Assembly: GCA_947095585.1 (NCBI GenBank)
Contig: OX352761.1
Location: 20,289,277-20,353,276, forward strand
Reading direction: 5' to 3'
From: Nephrocerus scutellatus
Taxonomy: Eukaryota > Arthropoda > Insecta > Diptera > Pipunculidae
Length of the DNA stretch: 64,000 nt
Positions 46,665 to 60,600 of this stretch are shown here, in pieces. The position numbers and the translations under genes are program-made. Position 1 is the first letter of the stretch; each line of letters starts with the position of its first letter. The notes below the pieces were generated by a model. It saw nothing but the letters and a program-made list of their open reading frames with translations, made no database searches and was not told the origin of the DNA.

Positions 46665-47830
46665 AGTTGCTTGAGAAATTGCTTAGTTCCCGAAATTCCA
46701 GACCATAATGATCATACTCCAGAATTCCCATAGGAAGAAGTCTTATAGCCGCATATTAGTCCTGCATTCCGAATTTCATTTCAATCGCTTGAGAAATTGC
46801 TTTGTTCCAGAAATTCCAGACCATAATAATCATATTCAAGAATTTCCATAGCAAGAAGTCTTAAGCCGGAACTATAATGTAATTTCATCTCTTTACGCTA
46901 ATGTCAAAACCCGACGATTAAATGAGCGTATACAATGAAAATGTATGCTGCGCCCATAATAGCGTTCGCAATACTTTCGTTACTTTGCCAATCGATTAGA
47001 TGTGCGCTGGCGAGCGCATTTTCTTAAGAAAACTTGACAGTTGTCATATGTTATTTCGTCGAGGTGACAAAACTACATTTTGGTCGGATGAGAAACTTTA
47101 GAATCTTTGGAAAGCATTTCGTCGGATTTTGACTTTAACGTAAGGGGGCGAAATTGCATTATAGTTTAGCCTTTATAGTCGCATCTTAGTCCTACATTCC
47201 GAATTTCATGCGAATCGCTTGAGAAATTGCTTTATTCCAGAAATTCCAGACAATAATGATCATATTCCAGAATTTCCATAGGAAGAAATCTTATAGTCAC
47301 ATCTTAGTCCTACATTTCGAATTTCATGCGAATCGCTTGAGAAATTGCTTTATTCCAGAAATTCCAGACAATAATGATCATATTCCAGAATTTCCATAGG
47401 AAGAAATCTTATAGTCACATCTTAGTCCTACATTCCGAGTTTCATACGAATCCCTTAAGAAATGGCTTGGTTCCAAAAATCCCAGACCCTATTGGCCAGA
47501 TCCTAGAATTTCCATAGGAACAAGTCCTATAGTCACATATTAGTCCTACATTCCGAGTTTCATACGAATCCCTTGAGAAATGGCTTGGTTCCAAAAATCC
47601 CAGACCCAATTGGCCAGATCCCAAAATTCTTATATAGTCTTATAGTCACATATTAGTCCTACGTTACGAGTTTCATACGAATCCCTTGAGAAATGGCTTG
47701 GTTCCAAAAATCCCAGACCCTATTGGCCAGATCCCAGAATTTCCATAGGAACAAGTCCTATAGTCACATATTAGTCCTACATTCCGAATTTCATGCGAAC
47801 CGCTTGATAAATTGCTTTGTTCAAAAACTC
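46665..47830 (+). repeat. 118-bp satellite array, interrupted by a MITE
   Basis: TATAGTC occurs at 47174, 47292, 47410, 47528, 47641 and 47759, spacings 118, 118, 118, 113 and 118. Two further units lie at 46665-46863. The unit reads TATAGTC.CATCTTAGTCCT, ACATTCCGAATTTCATGCGA, ATCGCTTGAGAAATTGCTTT, TCCAGAAATTCCAGAC, then CAGAATTTCCATAGGAAGAA. The family recurs at 27480-27840. Confidence 0.85.
46864..47172. mobile_element. 309-bp MITE with TTA target duplication
   Basis: It begins AGCCGGAACTATAATGTAAT and ends as the inverted copy ATTGCATTATAGTTTAGCCT. It is flanked by TTA at 46861-46863 and 47173-47175. Removing the element plus one TTA restores the satellite sequence AAGTCTTATAGTCGCAT. A TTA duplication is the mark of PIF/Harbinger elements; that assignment is inference. 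Confidence 0.75.
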
Positions 47831-49653
47831 TAGTTTCTCATGACCAAATCCCATTGGATATTAAAAAACGTTACTTAAAATCTGTTAAAAACGTAACTTA
47901 ACATCTGTTAATAAAACGTTACTTAAAATCTGTTAAAAACGTAACTTAACATCTGTTAAATAGTGACATTTAACATTTGAGTTTTTGAACATGTACCCTC
48001 TTAAACCTTGGAGTGAGACGTTGTCACGTCAAAAAAAATTATTCACTTTCTTTTCGATCGGAAGTTTTGTTGAAACGAGCTCATGCTTGCGGAATCCAGC
48101 CCACTGATTAAGTGAAACAGAGTAAGAGGCATAACTTGTGGTGCTCCATGTGGTAATAACTTTACTATCAAGCCCATCTTCGTACGTACTGTAAAGCTCA
48201 GATATTTTTTATTAGGTATAGAATATAGAATGCTTTGTCGAACTTTATGTTTTCACTACAATTAAAATTCACTTCAATTCATTCAAAATGCTTGCTCATA
48301 GAGATATCCTACATTTCATATAATTTTCCTTCGATTTCCAGTGTCTAGCTAAATTTCCATATTTGAAAGAAATCATAATTATATGCTGATCATTACTTTT
48401 TTCGCAGTACGAACATTCTTAATGTAAACATAAAATAATCCAAAAAATCAACCCAATCTTAACGTGTGTACGAGTAAGTGTGCGAATTAAAAGTGAACGA
48501 ACTTTTTTGATATCATTGCAATAACAGCTAGAATGCAAATAACGAATATCAATCAATTCATTCGGAGAAACTTTTCTAAAATTACTCGTACAGCATGACA
48601 CGCTCCTCAGGTTAAAGAACGAATAACGAGGGTGGTCTGAAAAGTTTCCAAATTTATTTCTATTTTTGTACACAGTCTCCTTGTAAGTCTACCTCTACAC
48701 ACTTCTCCCATCTCTTAAACCCGTCCAAGTATTACTCAGCGTCTTTCTCTGCAAATTAATTATTTACGAAGGTGATAGTCTTCTCATTTGACGAAAAACT
48801 CTGTTTAGCTAAGGGAACAAAAAAATCGTAATGATGGGTAGTAAGCTCCTGTAATGATTTTTCCTTTTTGAAGGTAATCGATTAAGAACATAACGAACAT
48901 AAAACATAAAAAAAAGTTACAAGTTACGATTTCCCCTTCGCAGTCCACTGTAACGGCTGTATTTTTGTTTCTGATGTATAATGGTGTATCCAAATTTCAT
49001 TTGCACCTAAACTGCGACAACAGGGCATTGGAAATGTTCATTCGGACACGTTTTTGGTCTAACGTGAAGCAAACACGGCACACAACGCGCGGACAGCTTT
49101 CTCTATCATAATTATTCATACAATATGTAACAAACATGTTCTTTGGACATATTTATAGCCTCTGGTATCTCTCTAACTTTAATTGGACGGTTGTCTAGAA
49201 GCATTTTGTCAACCTGATCGAAGTTTTTGTCAGTGGTTGCAGTTTTTGGACGTCCCGAACGTTTATTGTCTCCTAAGTTGGTACGACCACGTTTAATTTT
49301 AGTTGCCCAAAAATTTCATGGTGGTGCCGAGTCCCCGTACACAGCGTCCAACTCGTCTTTAATTTGCGTGGGCGTACAGCCTTTTAAAAAAGAAATATTT
49401 AATAACAATTCGATACTCGAATGTTTCTGTTTTCACAAAAACACTCACATCGACTCACGCAAACGAAGAACAACTGCGCGTCTAAATTCTAAAATGGCTG
49501 TTCTCACAAAAACACTCACATCGACTCACGCAAACGAAGAACAACTGCGCGTCTAAATTCTAAAATGGCTGCAATTTTGGTGAGATCCTTTCAAAATATG
49601 CGTAAACATATTATCTAGCTATTGCTGACGAGTGCTGCCATTTTCATATTCAG

Positions 49654-50447
49654 GGGGTCGATTAAGTAAGCTTTCGACTTTCGAATAACGTCACTTTTGT
49701 CGTAATTACGACTAAACGCGTTTGTTGAGTCATATATCCTTATGATCCAGAGGCATTCAAAACACAAGCTCATAGACATCTCCTCTTTTATCCTCCTTTT
49801 TCATAACGCCCACGTTGTGCCAAGCGTATAGCCGAGCATTATAGGGTACAAACCCCTTTAAGCGAGGTTAAAAAAATACGACTAGTCGTAATTTCGACTA
49901 AATTGTTGTTGTTTCAGTCGAACACCTATTTGGAGTTCGACTGGGATTTGAATGTAATTAAAATGATTATTTTTGTATGAAATCAAACGCGTAAATAGCT
50001 TTTAAGTAATATTGTTTAATTTTTTAATGTTTTATAAATAACACTAAAATAAAAAAAATTTAATTTTTAATCTATTTGCTGCTACATTCATTTGAATGAC
50101 GCGAGCACCGCCTACGTTTGGCGGTTTTTTAGTAACTACGTATTTGTAATTTTGACAATACAAATTTGCTTGCTTACATAGACTATTAAAAATAATTAAT
50201 AAAAATATTAGTTTTATATAAAAAAAAATATTAATATTTTAAAATATTCAAAAACACCAAAAAAGTAAACAGTTATAAACAACAACAAAATATACATTCG
50301 AAATGGCGCTATCGGGTAATAGTTTTAGTTCGAAAAAAATTTTGTCGCAAATGCTTACCTAAATGCGATATGTCGAAATTTCAACTTTGATGATTTCGAA
50401 TTGTCGTAAGTCGAAAGTCGAAATACGACAGATACATAATTGCCCTC
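49654..50447. mobile_element. TIR element nested in the mariner
   Basis: The left end GGGGGTCGATTAAGTAAGC is an imperfect inverted copy of AGATACATAATTGCCCTCC at the right end. Subterminal GACTTTCGA and AAGTCGAAAGTCGAAATACG words are also inverted. CAG flanks both sides (49651-49653, 50448-50450). It encodes no protein and carries a Jockey 3' fragment. Confidence 0.6.
49735..49870 (+). mobile_element. Jockey 3'-end fragment inside the nested element
   Basis: TATGATCCAGAGGCATTCAA, AACACAAGCTCATAGACATC and ATTATAGGGTACAAACCCC match the 3' ends at 44340-44450 and 57540-57640. It ends near GGTTAAAAAAAT, a possible remnant of a poly(A) tail. Confidence 0.6.
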
Positions 50448-50499
50448 CAGGCTCCAGGTCGAAAACTTTTCAGACCACCCGCGTAGGTGCGATAAGTTT

Positions 50500-51634
50500 T
50501 AAGTTAATTCGTGATTAATCATTGATCTATCACAAATGTTTATGTATTTTTTTTTGTCAATAGGAATTTCAATTAATGTCGTGTTTGCTATTTGTTCTTT
50601 TTTGTTTGACATTTCGTATATAGCGTATGAACAGATTATTTACAAATACTGATCATTAATTATGCTTTCGAATTGAAGAGTACCATTCCAGTCAAGTTGA
50701 AAACTAACGCTTTTTGAGATGTATCGTAAAAAAACCAGCGAACTTTTACTTTCTAGCTGATTAGGAGATCAGACAATAGAAAATTACTTCCTAAACTAAA
50801 ATAACATGCATTTGAGAGTTTAAGTAAGTAAAATTAGTATGCGATTTAATTCAAAATCTTCAATCTTCAAATATAATTAATAAATGTTACCTTGATGACT
50901 TAACAAAAAAAAACCCTATTCAAATTTTCATGCTATTATTTGTAATCAAATAGTGAACAGTGTTGCTATATAGCAAAATGCAAAGAAGGACGAGACAGTA
51001 ACATTGATCATCATAATAGCAATAAACACACTTGAACCCACTATAATTGCCGGTTGGTCATAAGCAGTAAAACATCGAAATTGAATTAGTTACGAATTCA
51101 AATCACATCGAGCACTCGTTCGTGTCAGTTGCAAATGTAAGCTCCCATGTCCGGTGTATTGTATAATAAAGTAACTAACGGTTGTGTATAAAAACCAAAA
51201 AAACACGCGCTAATCTCAAGAGGCCATAAGGCTCTATAAAAACAATCGTTGTCTATAATTATTTTGTACGTGACATCTTTAATTTTGAAATTTGTTTATT
51301 CGGCGTACAATTCAAACAGAAAAGCATGCATTTTTTAAAAAATTGTGCGATTTATTTAAACTGTGTCTTGATGTTCTACAAACGTCAAACACGTTCGAAC
51401 AATATATTTTAAAAAATAAAGTGGTTGCGCGTTTTCGAGAATGGTAACCTACGGTCGAAAGTTATTAACGTCAAACAGTGATTCAGTAAATTTTTTAAAA
51501 TAAGACATATTAATTTTGTGTCATGCAAAAATGTATATCAAAATAAAATTGTTGTAAACAAAGCATACTATTGTACTATATGTACAGTGTTTAATATTTC
51601 CGATTTAAGCGTGAATAACCGATATAAAAAAACA
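50500..51634. other. Region upstream of the sugar transporter
   Basis: No repeat family was recognised. TATA-like words occur (TGTATAAAAACC near 51186, CTATAAAAACA near 51234) and an arthropod initiator-like TTCAGTA near 51483. None can be assigned as the true promoter from sequence alone. Confidence 0.3.
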
Positions 51635-54600
51635 ATGGGGGATTCCAATAAAAACACGGACGATCACGATAAATATGGGTACCTACAGCTTTTATTACGT
51701 TATAATATTTTATTCTTGAAATTTTTATATTTATCAGTTTATTTTTTTGATTACATACCACCTATCAAATGCTTTTGGTTTTCACAAAATTAACATTGCA
51801 AATTGGTCTTCATGCTATTGTTATTGTTCAACTGTTATGTATGTAATTAAATTGCTTATACATACGTATTTCAAGTGGCTTGGAATTTATATTGTTTTCA
51901 TTTTTTTTTCTTTGTTCGTAGATCAATGAATGGAAATCCAATATTCATGCAAAATGGAAACAGACGTGTATCCGGTTGCGATTATAATGAAATTAGTAAT
52001 TTCCGTAAAGCTTTGCCACAATTTCTGGCAGTGAGTGTTAAGAACACATTGCTTTTTGGTAACGTTTTTTTTCTCATTTTATTTTATTTATTTATTTATT
52101 AAGCTTATGTTTTGTTTTCCAGCAAAAAACTAATATTAATATGTTATCTTTTTTTGTTGTTATATGTACATTATAAACAGCGTGCGTTTCTAGGCCGACA
52201 TTTTTTTTTTAAATTATAATTTGGGATTATATAGTATTTAACATTATTTATGCTATATAATGTCGGCTCTGACCGTGGCGGTAAGTGAGCTCTTTTGCGC
52301 ATGTTTTTCATAACATTCTCTGGGCGGTTATTTCAATTTATTTTCGAATGTTGCCCTTAAGCATCGAGCTTGCGTTTGTTTTGTTGGTATGCAGAAATAC
52401 CCCCATAAAAATGCTTGCAAGATTTGTAGCATGAGCTGTGTATGATATTGCACCATCCTGTTATAATCATATGTACCCAATCGTTACAATTCCAGCAAAA
52501 CAAAGTGTTCAAACATGTCATGGTAGTAGTGTTATCCAGTTGTTAATGCATTGTCTCCAGCATCATGAAAAAAAATGGCCCATTAGTGCCATTAGTTGAT
52601 AGACCGCCGCCACAACCCGAACCTGATGACGAACGTACCTAGGTGCCAACGTCGACTCGGACCACTATCTTGTTGGTGTAGTGTTACGAGCGCGGATTGC
52701 ATCATCAAGAAAGCATCCGCGAATCACATTCGAGTCAACACGGCTGCACTTCGAAATGAAGAGACCAGAAACAACTACGGTCAAGCGATAGGACTAGGGC
52801 TGAAATGCCGGGCGTAGAAGAGAAATGGACACGCCTTAAGAATATTGTCATTAGTACTGCTGACTCCATCTTAGGCAGTAGTCGTAGAGATCGGAACGTA
52901 GAGATCGGAATGTCGATAGTAAGCTAGCGACTGAACGTAAGAATGTTGCATACCGAGCAATGCAACAATCTTATAGAACGCGGGCACGCGAAGATGAATA
53001 CAAAGAGCACCGCCGAAGGAAAGCGGCCTGGGAGAAGAATCTCGTCCGTGAAGTAGAACAGTACAGCGAGCGAGGACCGCACCAGGCGCGGAAGTTCTAC
53101 CAAAGAGTCCGCGGTATAACGCAATATATACCGCGTTGCACATACTGCAAAGACAAAGAGGGTAATCTGATCGCCGATCTCAAAGGAATCTTAGAGCGAT
53201 GGGAAGATCACTTTCATGAGTTGCTTAATGGCCAGCTAACTGAGGAATTGGACGTTCTATAAATGACCGAAGACCACACTATGCTGCCGCCACTAAGCAC
53301 AGACGAAGTTAGCAGAGCGATAAATTGGCTCAAAAATAATAAGGCCCCGGGATGTGATAGTATCCCAGCGGAGCTGATTAAAACAGAAGGACCCACTTTA
53401 CACCAAGCAATTCATGAACTAATAGTGCAAGTATGGGACGAAGAAGCGATGCCAGACGACTGGCGAAGAGCCATCCTGTGCCCCATACATCAGAAAGAAG
53501 ATATCACCACCTGCAGCAATTATCGTGGTATAACGTTGTTGAGAACCGCGTATAAGATTTTCTCGTCTATCGTTCAAGATAGGATAGCCCCATACGCTAA
53601 AGTCATCATTGGTCCATACCAGTGGTGCTTCATTCCAGGGAAATTAACAACTGATCAGATTTACACAGGTGATGGAAAAATTTCTAGAGTTTCAAAACTC
53701 TAGAATTACGACTTTAAAGCCGCCTATGATAGCATATCTTCAGTAGAGCTTTATAAAGCCATGATAGAATTCGGTATCCGAAATAAACTGACAAGACTAT
53801 GTAGGTTGACCATCACCAATGTTATAAGCCAAGTTAAAATATCCGTACCACTATCAAGCCCATTCAACATCTATAACGGGCTGGCCTGCGCCCTCTTCAA
53901 CCTGGCGTTTGAGAAAGTGATCCGAGACTCTGACGTAATGGTGAGAGAAACAATCCTATATAAGTCCATTCAGATACTGGCTTACGCAGACGATATTGAC
54001 ATCGTTGGTAGAAACCGAAGAGCTGTACAGGAAGATTTCATCCAGATCGAACAGGTGGCACGGAATCTGGGGCTGCACATAAATGAGAGCAAAACAAAGT
54101 ACATGGTGGCCACGTCTGCAGTAGAATATCCAACATTGGTGCCTCAATTCAAATAGTGGAGCGCGAATTAAAAGTAGTTCAATCCTTTAACTATCTTGGG
54201 TCAACTGTAGCAGCCGATAACAGCATGCAACCAGAAATACGCGCACGGTTGATAAAAGCCAACAAAGCCTACTAAAGTCTGCCAAGACTCTTCAAATCCA
54301 GGAACTTAACCATAACAATGGTCATACCAGTATTTATGGATCCGAGACTTGGGTGCTTAGCAAAAAGCATTCTGACTTCTTAGCCGCGTTCGAGAGAAAA
54401 GTCTTACGGAGAATTGTTGGCCCCGTATGTGAGGCAGGACGATTACGGAGACTCTATAATGATTAGATCTACGAGCGTTACTGCGATGTGGATATCGTGA
54501 AGTGAATTAAGCTCGGAAGGCTCCGGTGGGCAGGACACTAGCTCGAAGATGATCCTGCCCGTAAAGTCATTTGCGGTAAGATTTATGGAACACGACAGCG

Positions 54601-57600
54601 AGGCCGGCTAAGTCTACGCTGGAAGGATGGCATGGATGAAAGGACGCCCAGAGTTTAGGAATGCCAAACTGAATGACATCGGCTCTAAACCGGGACCGGT
54701 GGAGAGATTTTTTGCGGGAGGCCATGACTGGACAGCGGTTGTAGAGCCAAATATGATGAATGCCACCGGTACAAATGGCGCACAAAACAGTATACTCGTA
54801 TTAACAAAGCCAGCCAACCCGAAATGTGCTTCGTTGCTCATGATCGCGTAATTTTCTTCCCGTATTCACAATTAAATACTTATTCCAATAAATATTTTTA
54901 TGACTTTAACCTGTTGTTGTGGCATTAGATGCTCCATAATAATTTGTTATCTACCCACTCTCCACGACTGTCAAATATGAACTGGCAAATGACAGGCAAA
55001 CTAAAATGGCGGTGTTTACTTGACTAAGAAGTAACAACTTACCGCTAGAAGCACTTTTTCGCATTTTTCTTTCTATTTACTTAGGTGGTTGTTTTAAGTT
55101 TAAAGTGCTCATAGCTCAAGTGCTTAGTGTGTTAGAGTACAGAGCGGGAGGTTAAAAGTTCGATTCCCAGAAAATCACCACAAAGCTTTTACACCACCTC
55201 TCGCGAATGTCTGACAAACGGCTGAGAACAAACCTTTTCGCTGTGTATACACATGTACATATCCACAGTCCAGCAGTTATGGACTGAGCGAAACTCAGGT
55301 ATTTGATAGTTCCTATACCTTGGAATTAAATCTGCCTGGTTATAACTTGGTGTCATCATTTTTCCGTCGACGCGGACTCGCAATTAATGTGATGTTGCAT
55401 TTCAACTTTTGCCTCAATTCAGCCAATGTTTCAGTCCGGAATTTCATTTCATATGGCTCAAAGTAAAGGTTAAAAACCGTAACATACAGTACTGTTTATT
55501 ATATAGAAGCCTCAATTTAGACCATGTTTCAAGAATTTTTACAAAATACGAGTGTCGTAAAACTGAAATCGTTATTGCGGGCGATTTCAATATACACATT
55601 TTTGGATGACTTCGCCATTCTGGCCAGACAACACCCGAAGGAAGGTGTGTTGAGATATTCGCTGAGTTTAATTACTTTACTGAGTTTGTAAATGAGCCTT
55701 CAAGAATACCTGACATTGCAAATCATTCCGCAAACACCCTTGACATGTTCCTTACCTCTCGTCCTGATAATTACTCCGTCAATGTATTATCGCCTCTAGG
55801 CGCGTCGGACCATTGTGTAGTATCAGCTAGTTTCTCGTTAATAAACGATGTAGTTAGAGAAAAAACTCCCAAAAAAAGCAGTATGGCAATTCGAGCAAGC
55901 CAATTGGGACGCGGCATTAACAACTTCTTTGGGAGTATCAACTGATCGCTATTATTTTGCGATAGCAACGTGGATGCCGCCCTGATGCAATCACAAACAT
56001 CATCCTTATTTGTCTGTGAGACTTTATCCCTTTCAGGAATAAGTCTGTCAAAATAAAGGAGGATGGATGGTATCGAGCTTTAAAGAGTCTTCTAGGATTA
56101 GAGAGGTATGCTTTCGGTCTTACATAGTAAACTCTACTAAGGAAGACCGAATAAGTTTTAAACGAGCCAGAAATGAGAAATGAGATGGGCATTGCCATCT
56201 TCGGCGAGTCAAATTCGCCTACGACCAGAAATTGACGCAAAAAATACTACAATGTCCCAAAGGTAGTAAAAATGTTTGGTCTTTTGTGAAAAGAATCAAA
56301 AATACAGCCTCGTCTTCGATTCCAACGTTCATTTATAATGACAATCCAGTTGTCAGGTCTAATTGTTGCGCATTTTGCAGCCTCCAGATTCCGAGATTCC
56401 GAGAGATTCCGATAACTTGGAAAACAGCCTTTGTCCAGCCTATACCCAAAAAGGGCGAGCCGTCTTCACCTTCATCGTACCGACCCACAGCATTTACATC
56501 CATTCTTTCCAAGATCATGTAAACGCTGATCAATTTTCAGCTTACGAAATATCTTGAAACTATCGAAATCCTTAGTGACCGGCAGTCAGATTTCGTGGGC
56601 AACGTTCTACTGTTGATTTGATGGTATATCTCACCGAACAGTGGGGCCGATCTTTGCATCAATTTGGTGAAAGCAAAGCTGTTGCACTCGATATTTCCAC
56701 GGCATTTGACAGAGTTTGGCATCAAGCTCTTTTGTTCAAAATGCCTGCTTATGAGCGGTGCTCAAGAGAAATAGCCAGTTGCATTCCACCTATCCTTGAA
56801 ATCAACCGCAATACTCGTGGCGCCTTAAATGCTCATCAGTTTACCCTCTAGCCCATCTTCGTAACAATTAAATTCAGAGATTTTTTCATTAGTCGTACAA
56901 CACATTTGTGGAATGCTTTGTCAAGGTCAGTCTTTTCACATCACTATAATCCACAGGCATTCAAAACGCATTATAAGGTTGCGAACCCCTTTTCGCGTAC
57001 GCAAATTATAAAAAAAAACGTCCGAAAGTAATCATTGTCACACGAAAGTTTCTCAATTTGCCTTTTGGATATGACTTTAAATTGTAGGTCTCTTCCATTT
57101 GTGTGCAAAAATATAATACGCACTACTCGGATGGCCGAGAGAAGGTATACCCTGGACCACAACGGTACTTGCCCCAAGTATAAACGTTAAGTTTATAGCT
57201 CGCTGAGTCTACCGGTAAATTGAGCAGTTGTCTTAACAAATTTTCTCTAAATTTAAATGCAAATTCTGGTTTTTGGTAGAATACTGCAACTCTGAACAAA
57301 GTTTAAAGCTGTGGCATATGAATCATACAAATCTGTGCTAAACTTTCCCTTGCTTTTTACTGGCATTCATGCTTGGCTTATATCTTGTTTTACTGGTTAT
57401 TAGTTGGCTTCTTTATGTATGCTGTGTGGTATAGTTTTGTTTGTAATTACCAGCAACACGGGTACATATTGGGTGACCTTTTTAAGTTTATGGATTCTTT
57501 TGTTGGTCGTACAACACGTATGTGGAATAAGTTGCCAAGCTATTTATTCTAGTATCCATATGATCCTCAAGCTCACAGACATCTCCTCTTTGCCTATTTT

Positions 57601-60600
57601 TTTGTACCTTAACACTCACGCTGTGCCTAGCATTATGAAGGTGCCAGTCCCTGAACCCATGCGCAAATTAAAAAGAATCGTACCATTACTATTATATTTG
57701 ATAGCCAGGACCATCAAATAAACCTACATTAAATGGTATATTACTTGCGTCTCTCTGTTATAATGCTCGGCTATATGCTTTGCACAGCGCTGCCACTAAG
57801 GACATACCATCCTTCAATAGGGAGGTAGCAAGGCTCTTAAAATAGATACACCCTATGATGCAATAGATCCTTTTGGGTGGCAGTATCAGCCACGTGGGCT
57901 AGGGTAGTGTCCCAAAAAAATGAGTTTGTGCTTTGAATGCCTGTGGATCATAGTGATGTGGAAAGACAGAGCTTGGCAGAGCATTCCACATACGAGTTTT
58001 ACGGCTGAAGAACGAATCCCTGAACTTGACTGTACTTCCAAAGATGGGGTTGAGGGTAAGCTGATGAGCATTTAGAGTGCCACGAGTATTACGGTTGAAC
58101 TCAAGAGGAGGTGGCATGCAGCTGGCTATTTCTTTTGAGCACCGCTGGTAGAAGAAGCGATGAAACAGTGACAAGCAGTAAACGTTTCTGCGGTATTGCT
58201 TTCGCAATGTTTTCGTCACCGATAAGACTTATCGCACGGTTTTGTATTCTATCTAGCTGATTCAAGGTAGTTTTAGGCGCACCAGACCAGATATGACAAC
58301 TGTACTTTAGTTGTAGTTTAGGGCGAATAAAAGCCTTGTAGATAGTAGCCAGATCAGAGGGAATGAAATATATCTTCAACCGGGTTAGAAAACCTAAACA
58401 TTTTGCATTTTTGGCGACAGTAAATATGTGCTCATTCCAACGGAGCTTGTCGTTGACGCACATACCGAGAAATGCCATTCATGGATTAAGGATTCGCTTA
58501 GACGACTGGAGACATCATTGGGTTTTGGAAGCATTAAATTCTACTCGATTGTTTTCTCCCCATTTTATTATGTTATCCAGGTGTTAATTTAACGTCCTTA
58601 ACATAGGAGAAGCTGTTTGCAAAGTACATATTTTATATAGTATTTTGGGTATTGGTGTGTTTGAGCGATCGTGCAAATGTTTTTGTTTTCGTTTGGTTTC
58701 ATTTTGTTATGTTGTTCTTAAATAATTGAATCACTTTGAGTTTGTTCTCCAATTTCTTAATCTTAATTATGGCTCAAATGTTGAATCTTCTCAACATTCC
58801 TTTATGTTGGGTCTGTTTTATTATTAATATTTATTTATTTTTATTAACTATGTACATACTGTTTGTTTGAATGCGTTTCTATTATTCTAGAAACCAAATG
58901 TGTCAGAAGGAAATAGAAGCAAAGAATGCAAACAGGTATTACGTCGGTGCCGTGGTTCTAGTGGTTAGTTGCGTTTTTAATGAGCAGCTATAACTGTTTA
59001 AGTGTCCATGAAATTAACAATTAAATATTACCAGGTGTACTGTACTCACTGAATACAAGTCTATCGCTACCGCAGTAGATGATGATGAGGTCATTAATTT
59101 TCATCATAGTTCCCAAGCTTAATTCCGAATGGATTGTCACCACATCTTCATTTAATAAAAGTGAGATCTCCAATCATACTTAGGAATCTCGACCCGATTC
59201 AATTTTGCAACGTCACTAGGCTATGTGTGAAAAGATGCTGTGCAATGTAATTGGAACGACTTTCTTAACAGGAAAGGGTGAAACATTCCACGGATAACAC
59301 TCGTTCCGACGAATCTCTCTTTTAACTTTAAGAGATTGCATTTTCCATTGAAACTTGCGTTTTCGATAACGTCTTTCTATTCTCTATCACTGCCTGATAG
59401 TAGATTAGTATAGATAAATACCCGGACAACGCCGGGTAACCTCCATATTTTATATGAACTAATTATTAATAGACACAAAACCAGAATCTTGCACTTAAAA
59501 TTCGTCCTAAAGAAATCTGCATCGGTAAGCTAGATCTGAATCCTGATTGCAGAGCCACAAAAATTGATATACATTTTTGGTTGCGCAAATAACAAGATCA
59601 ACATGAAAATAAATCACGAATCATAGCATTTCATTAGATTGTGCTAATCAGACTTTTTAAATTAACATTAACTTTTATGACCCTTTTCCTTTTTTTACTT
59701 ATAGTTTATGGAATGACACTTGGATTTCCAACAATTGTGATTCCAGCTATTCAAGGTGGGGATGGTCATGAATCAAGTGATATAATATTAAACAGAGATG
59801 AAATCTCATGGTTTAGTAAGTGAAAAATCCTGCATCCATAAGGAAATTATTTAAAGCAAAAAAATCTTACAGGTTCAATTAATTTAATTTGCGTTCCACT
59901 GGGCTGTCTATTTTCTGGTTTTTTTAGTCATCCAATTGGAAAGCGAAGAGCCATGCAGGTAATTTAAATGCGTTATAAACAGAAGAAGCATATATTTGAA
60001 ATAAATTAGTTATGACAATAAACTTGCAACGCGATTTCGCGTGTCTGCCCTATTTTTTCGAGAATAGAATTAAGCATATAAATGGGGAATTGCCAACGGA
60101 AAGAATTTCTTCGCAAAGCAAATAATTAATATCAGAAACAAAATACATTTAAACAAACTCATTTTATTTTAATATTTTCAGATAGTAAATCTGCCCATTT
60201 TGGCTTCGTGGCTACTGTTTCATTTTTCCACAAAAACAGAACATCTGTACGCTGCCCTATGTCTTAGTGGACTTGGTGGGGGTCTAATGGAAGCTCCGGT
60301 AGCTATTCAAATTGAAATATTAGAAAATGTATGATTGTAAATTTATATGTTTTTTCATTTCAAGGTTCTTACATATGTTGCTGAAATTACCGAACCAAAA
60401 TATCGTGGAATCCTCTCAGCACTGGGTTCGACGTGCGTTATTACTGGTATCTTTGTACAATTCATAATGGGGTCCATTATGGATTGGCGAACTATCGCCG
60501 CTGTTAGTTCAGCATTTCCTGTTATTTCTATTGTTGCACTGTTTTTTGTACCTGAAAGTCCAACCTGGCTAATACGGCAGCATAAATTTAAGGAAGCTGT

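Larger units (their letters stand above)
48626..50483 (-). mobile_element. Mariner element with nested insertions
   Basis: The ends are ACGAGGGTGGTCTGAAAAGT and, inverted, ACTTTTCAGACCACCCGCG, flanked by TA at 48624-48625 and 50484-50485. On the minus strand the transposase is readable in pieces: GCTPTQIKDELDAVYGDSAP near 49385, then RGRTNLGDNKRSGRPKTATT and, further on, IDYLQKGKIITGAYY near 48850. Stops and frameshifts inactivate it. A 71-bp tandem duplication lies at 49434-49575 before the coding part, and another TIR element occupies 49654-50447. Without the insertion the length is close to the 1.1-1.3 kb typical of mariners. Confidence 0.8.

Noticed and set aside
52030..52036. Alternative splice donor GTGAGTG inside exon 2
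   Set aside because: Using it would remove the conserved SVKN and LLF residues that lead into the first membrane segment; the donor at 52059 keeps the family sequence.
51875..52102. Separate small membrane protein gene
   Set aside because: The frame is exon 2 of the sugar transporter read on into intron 2.
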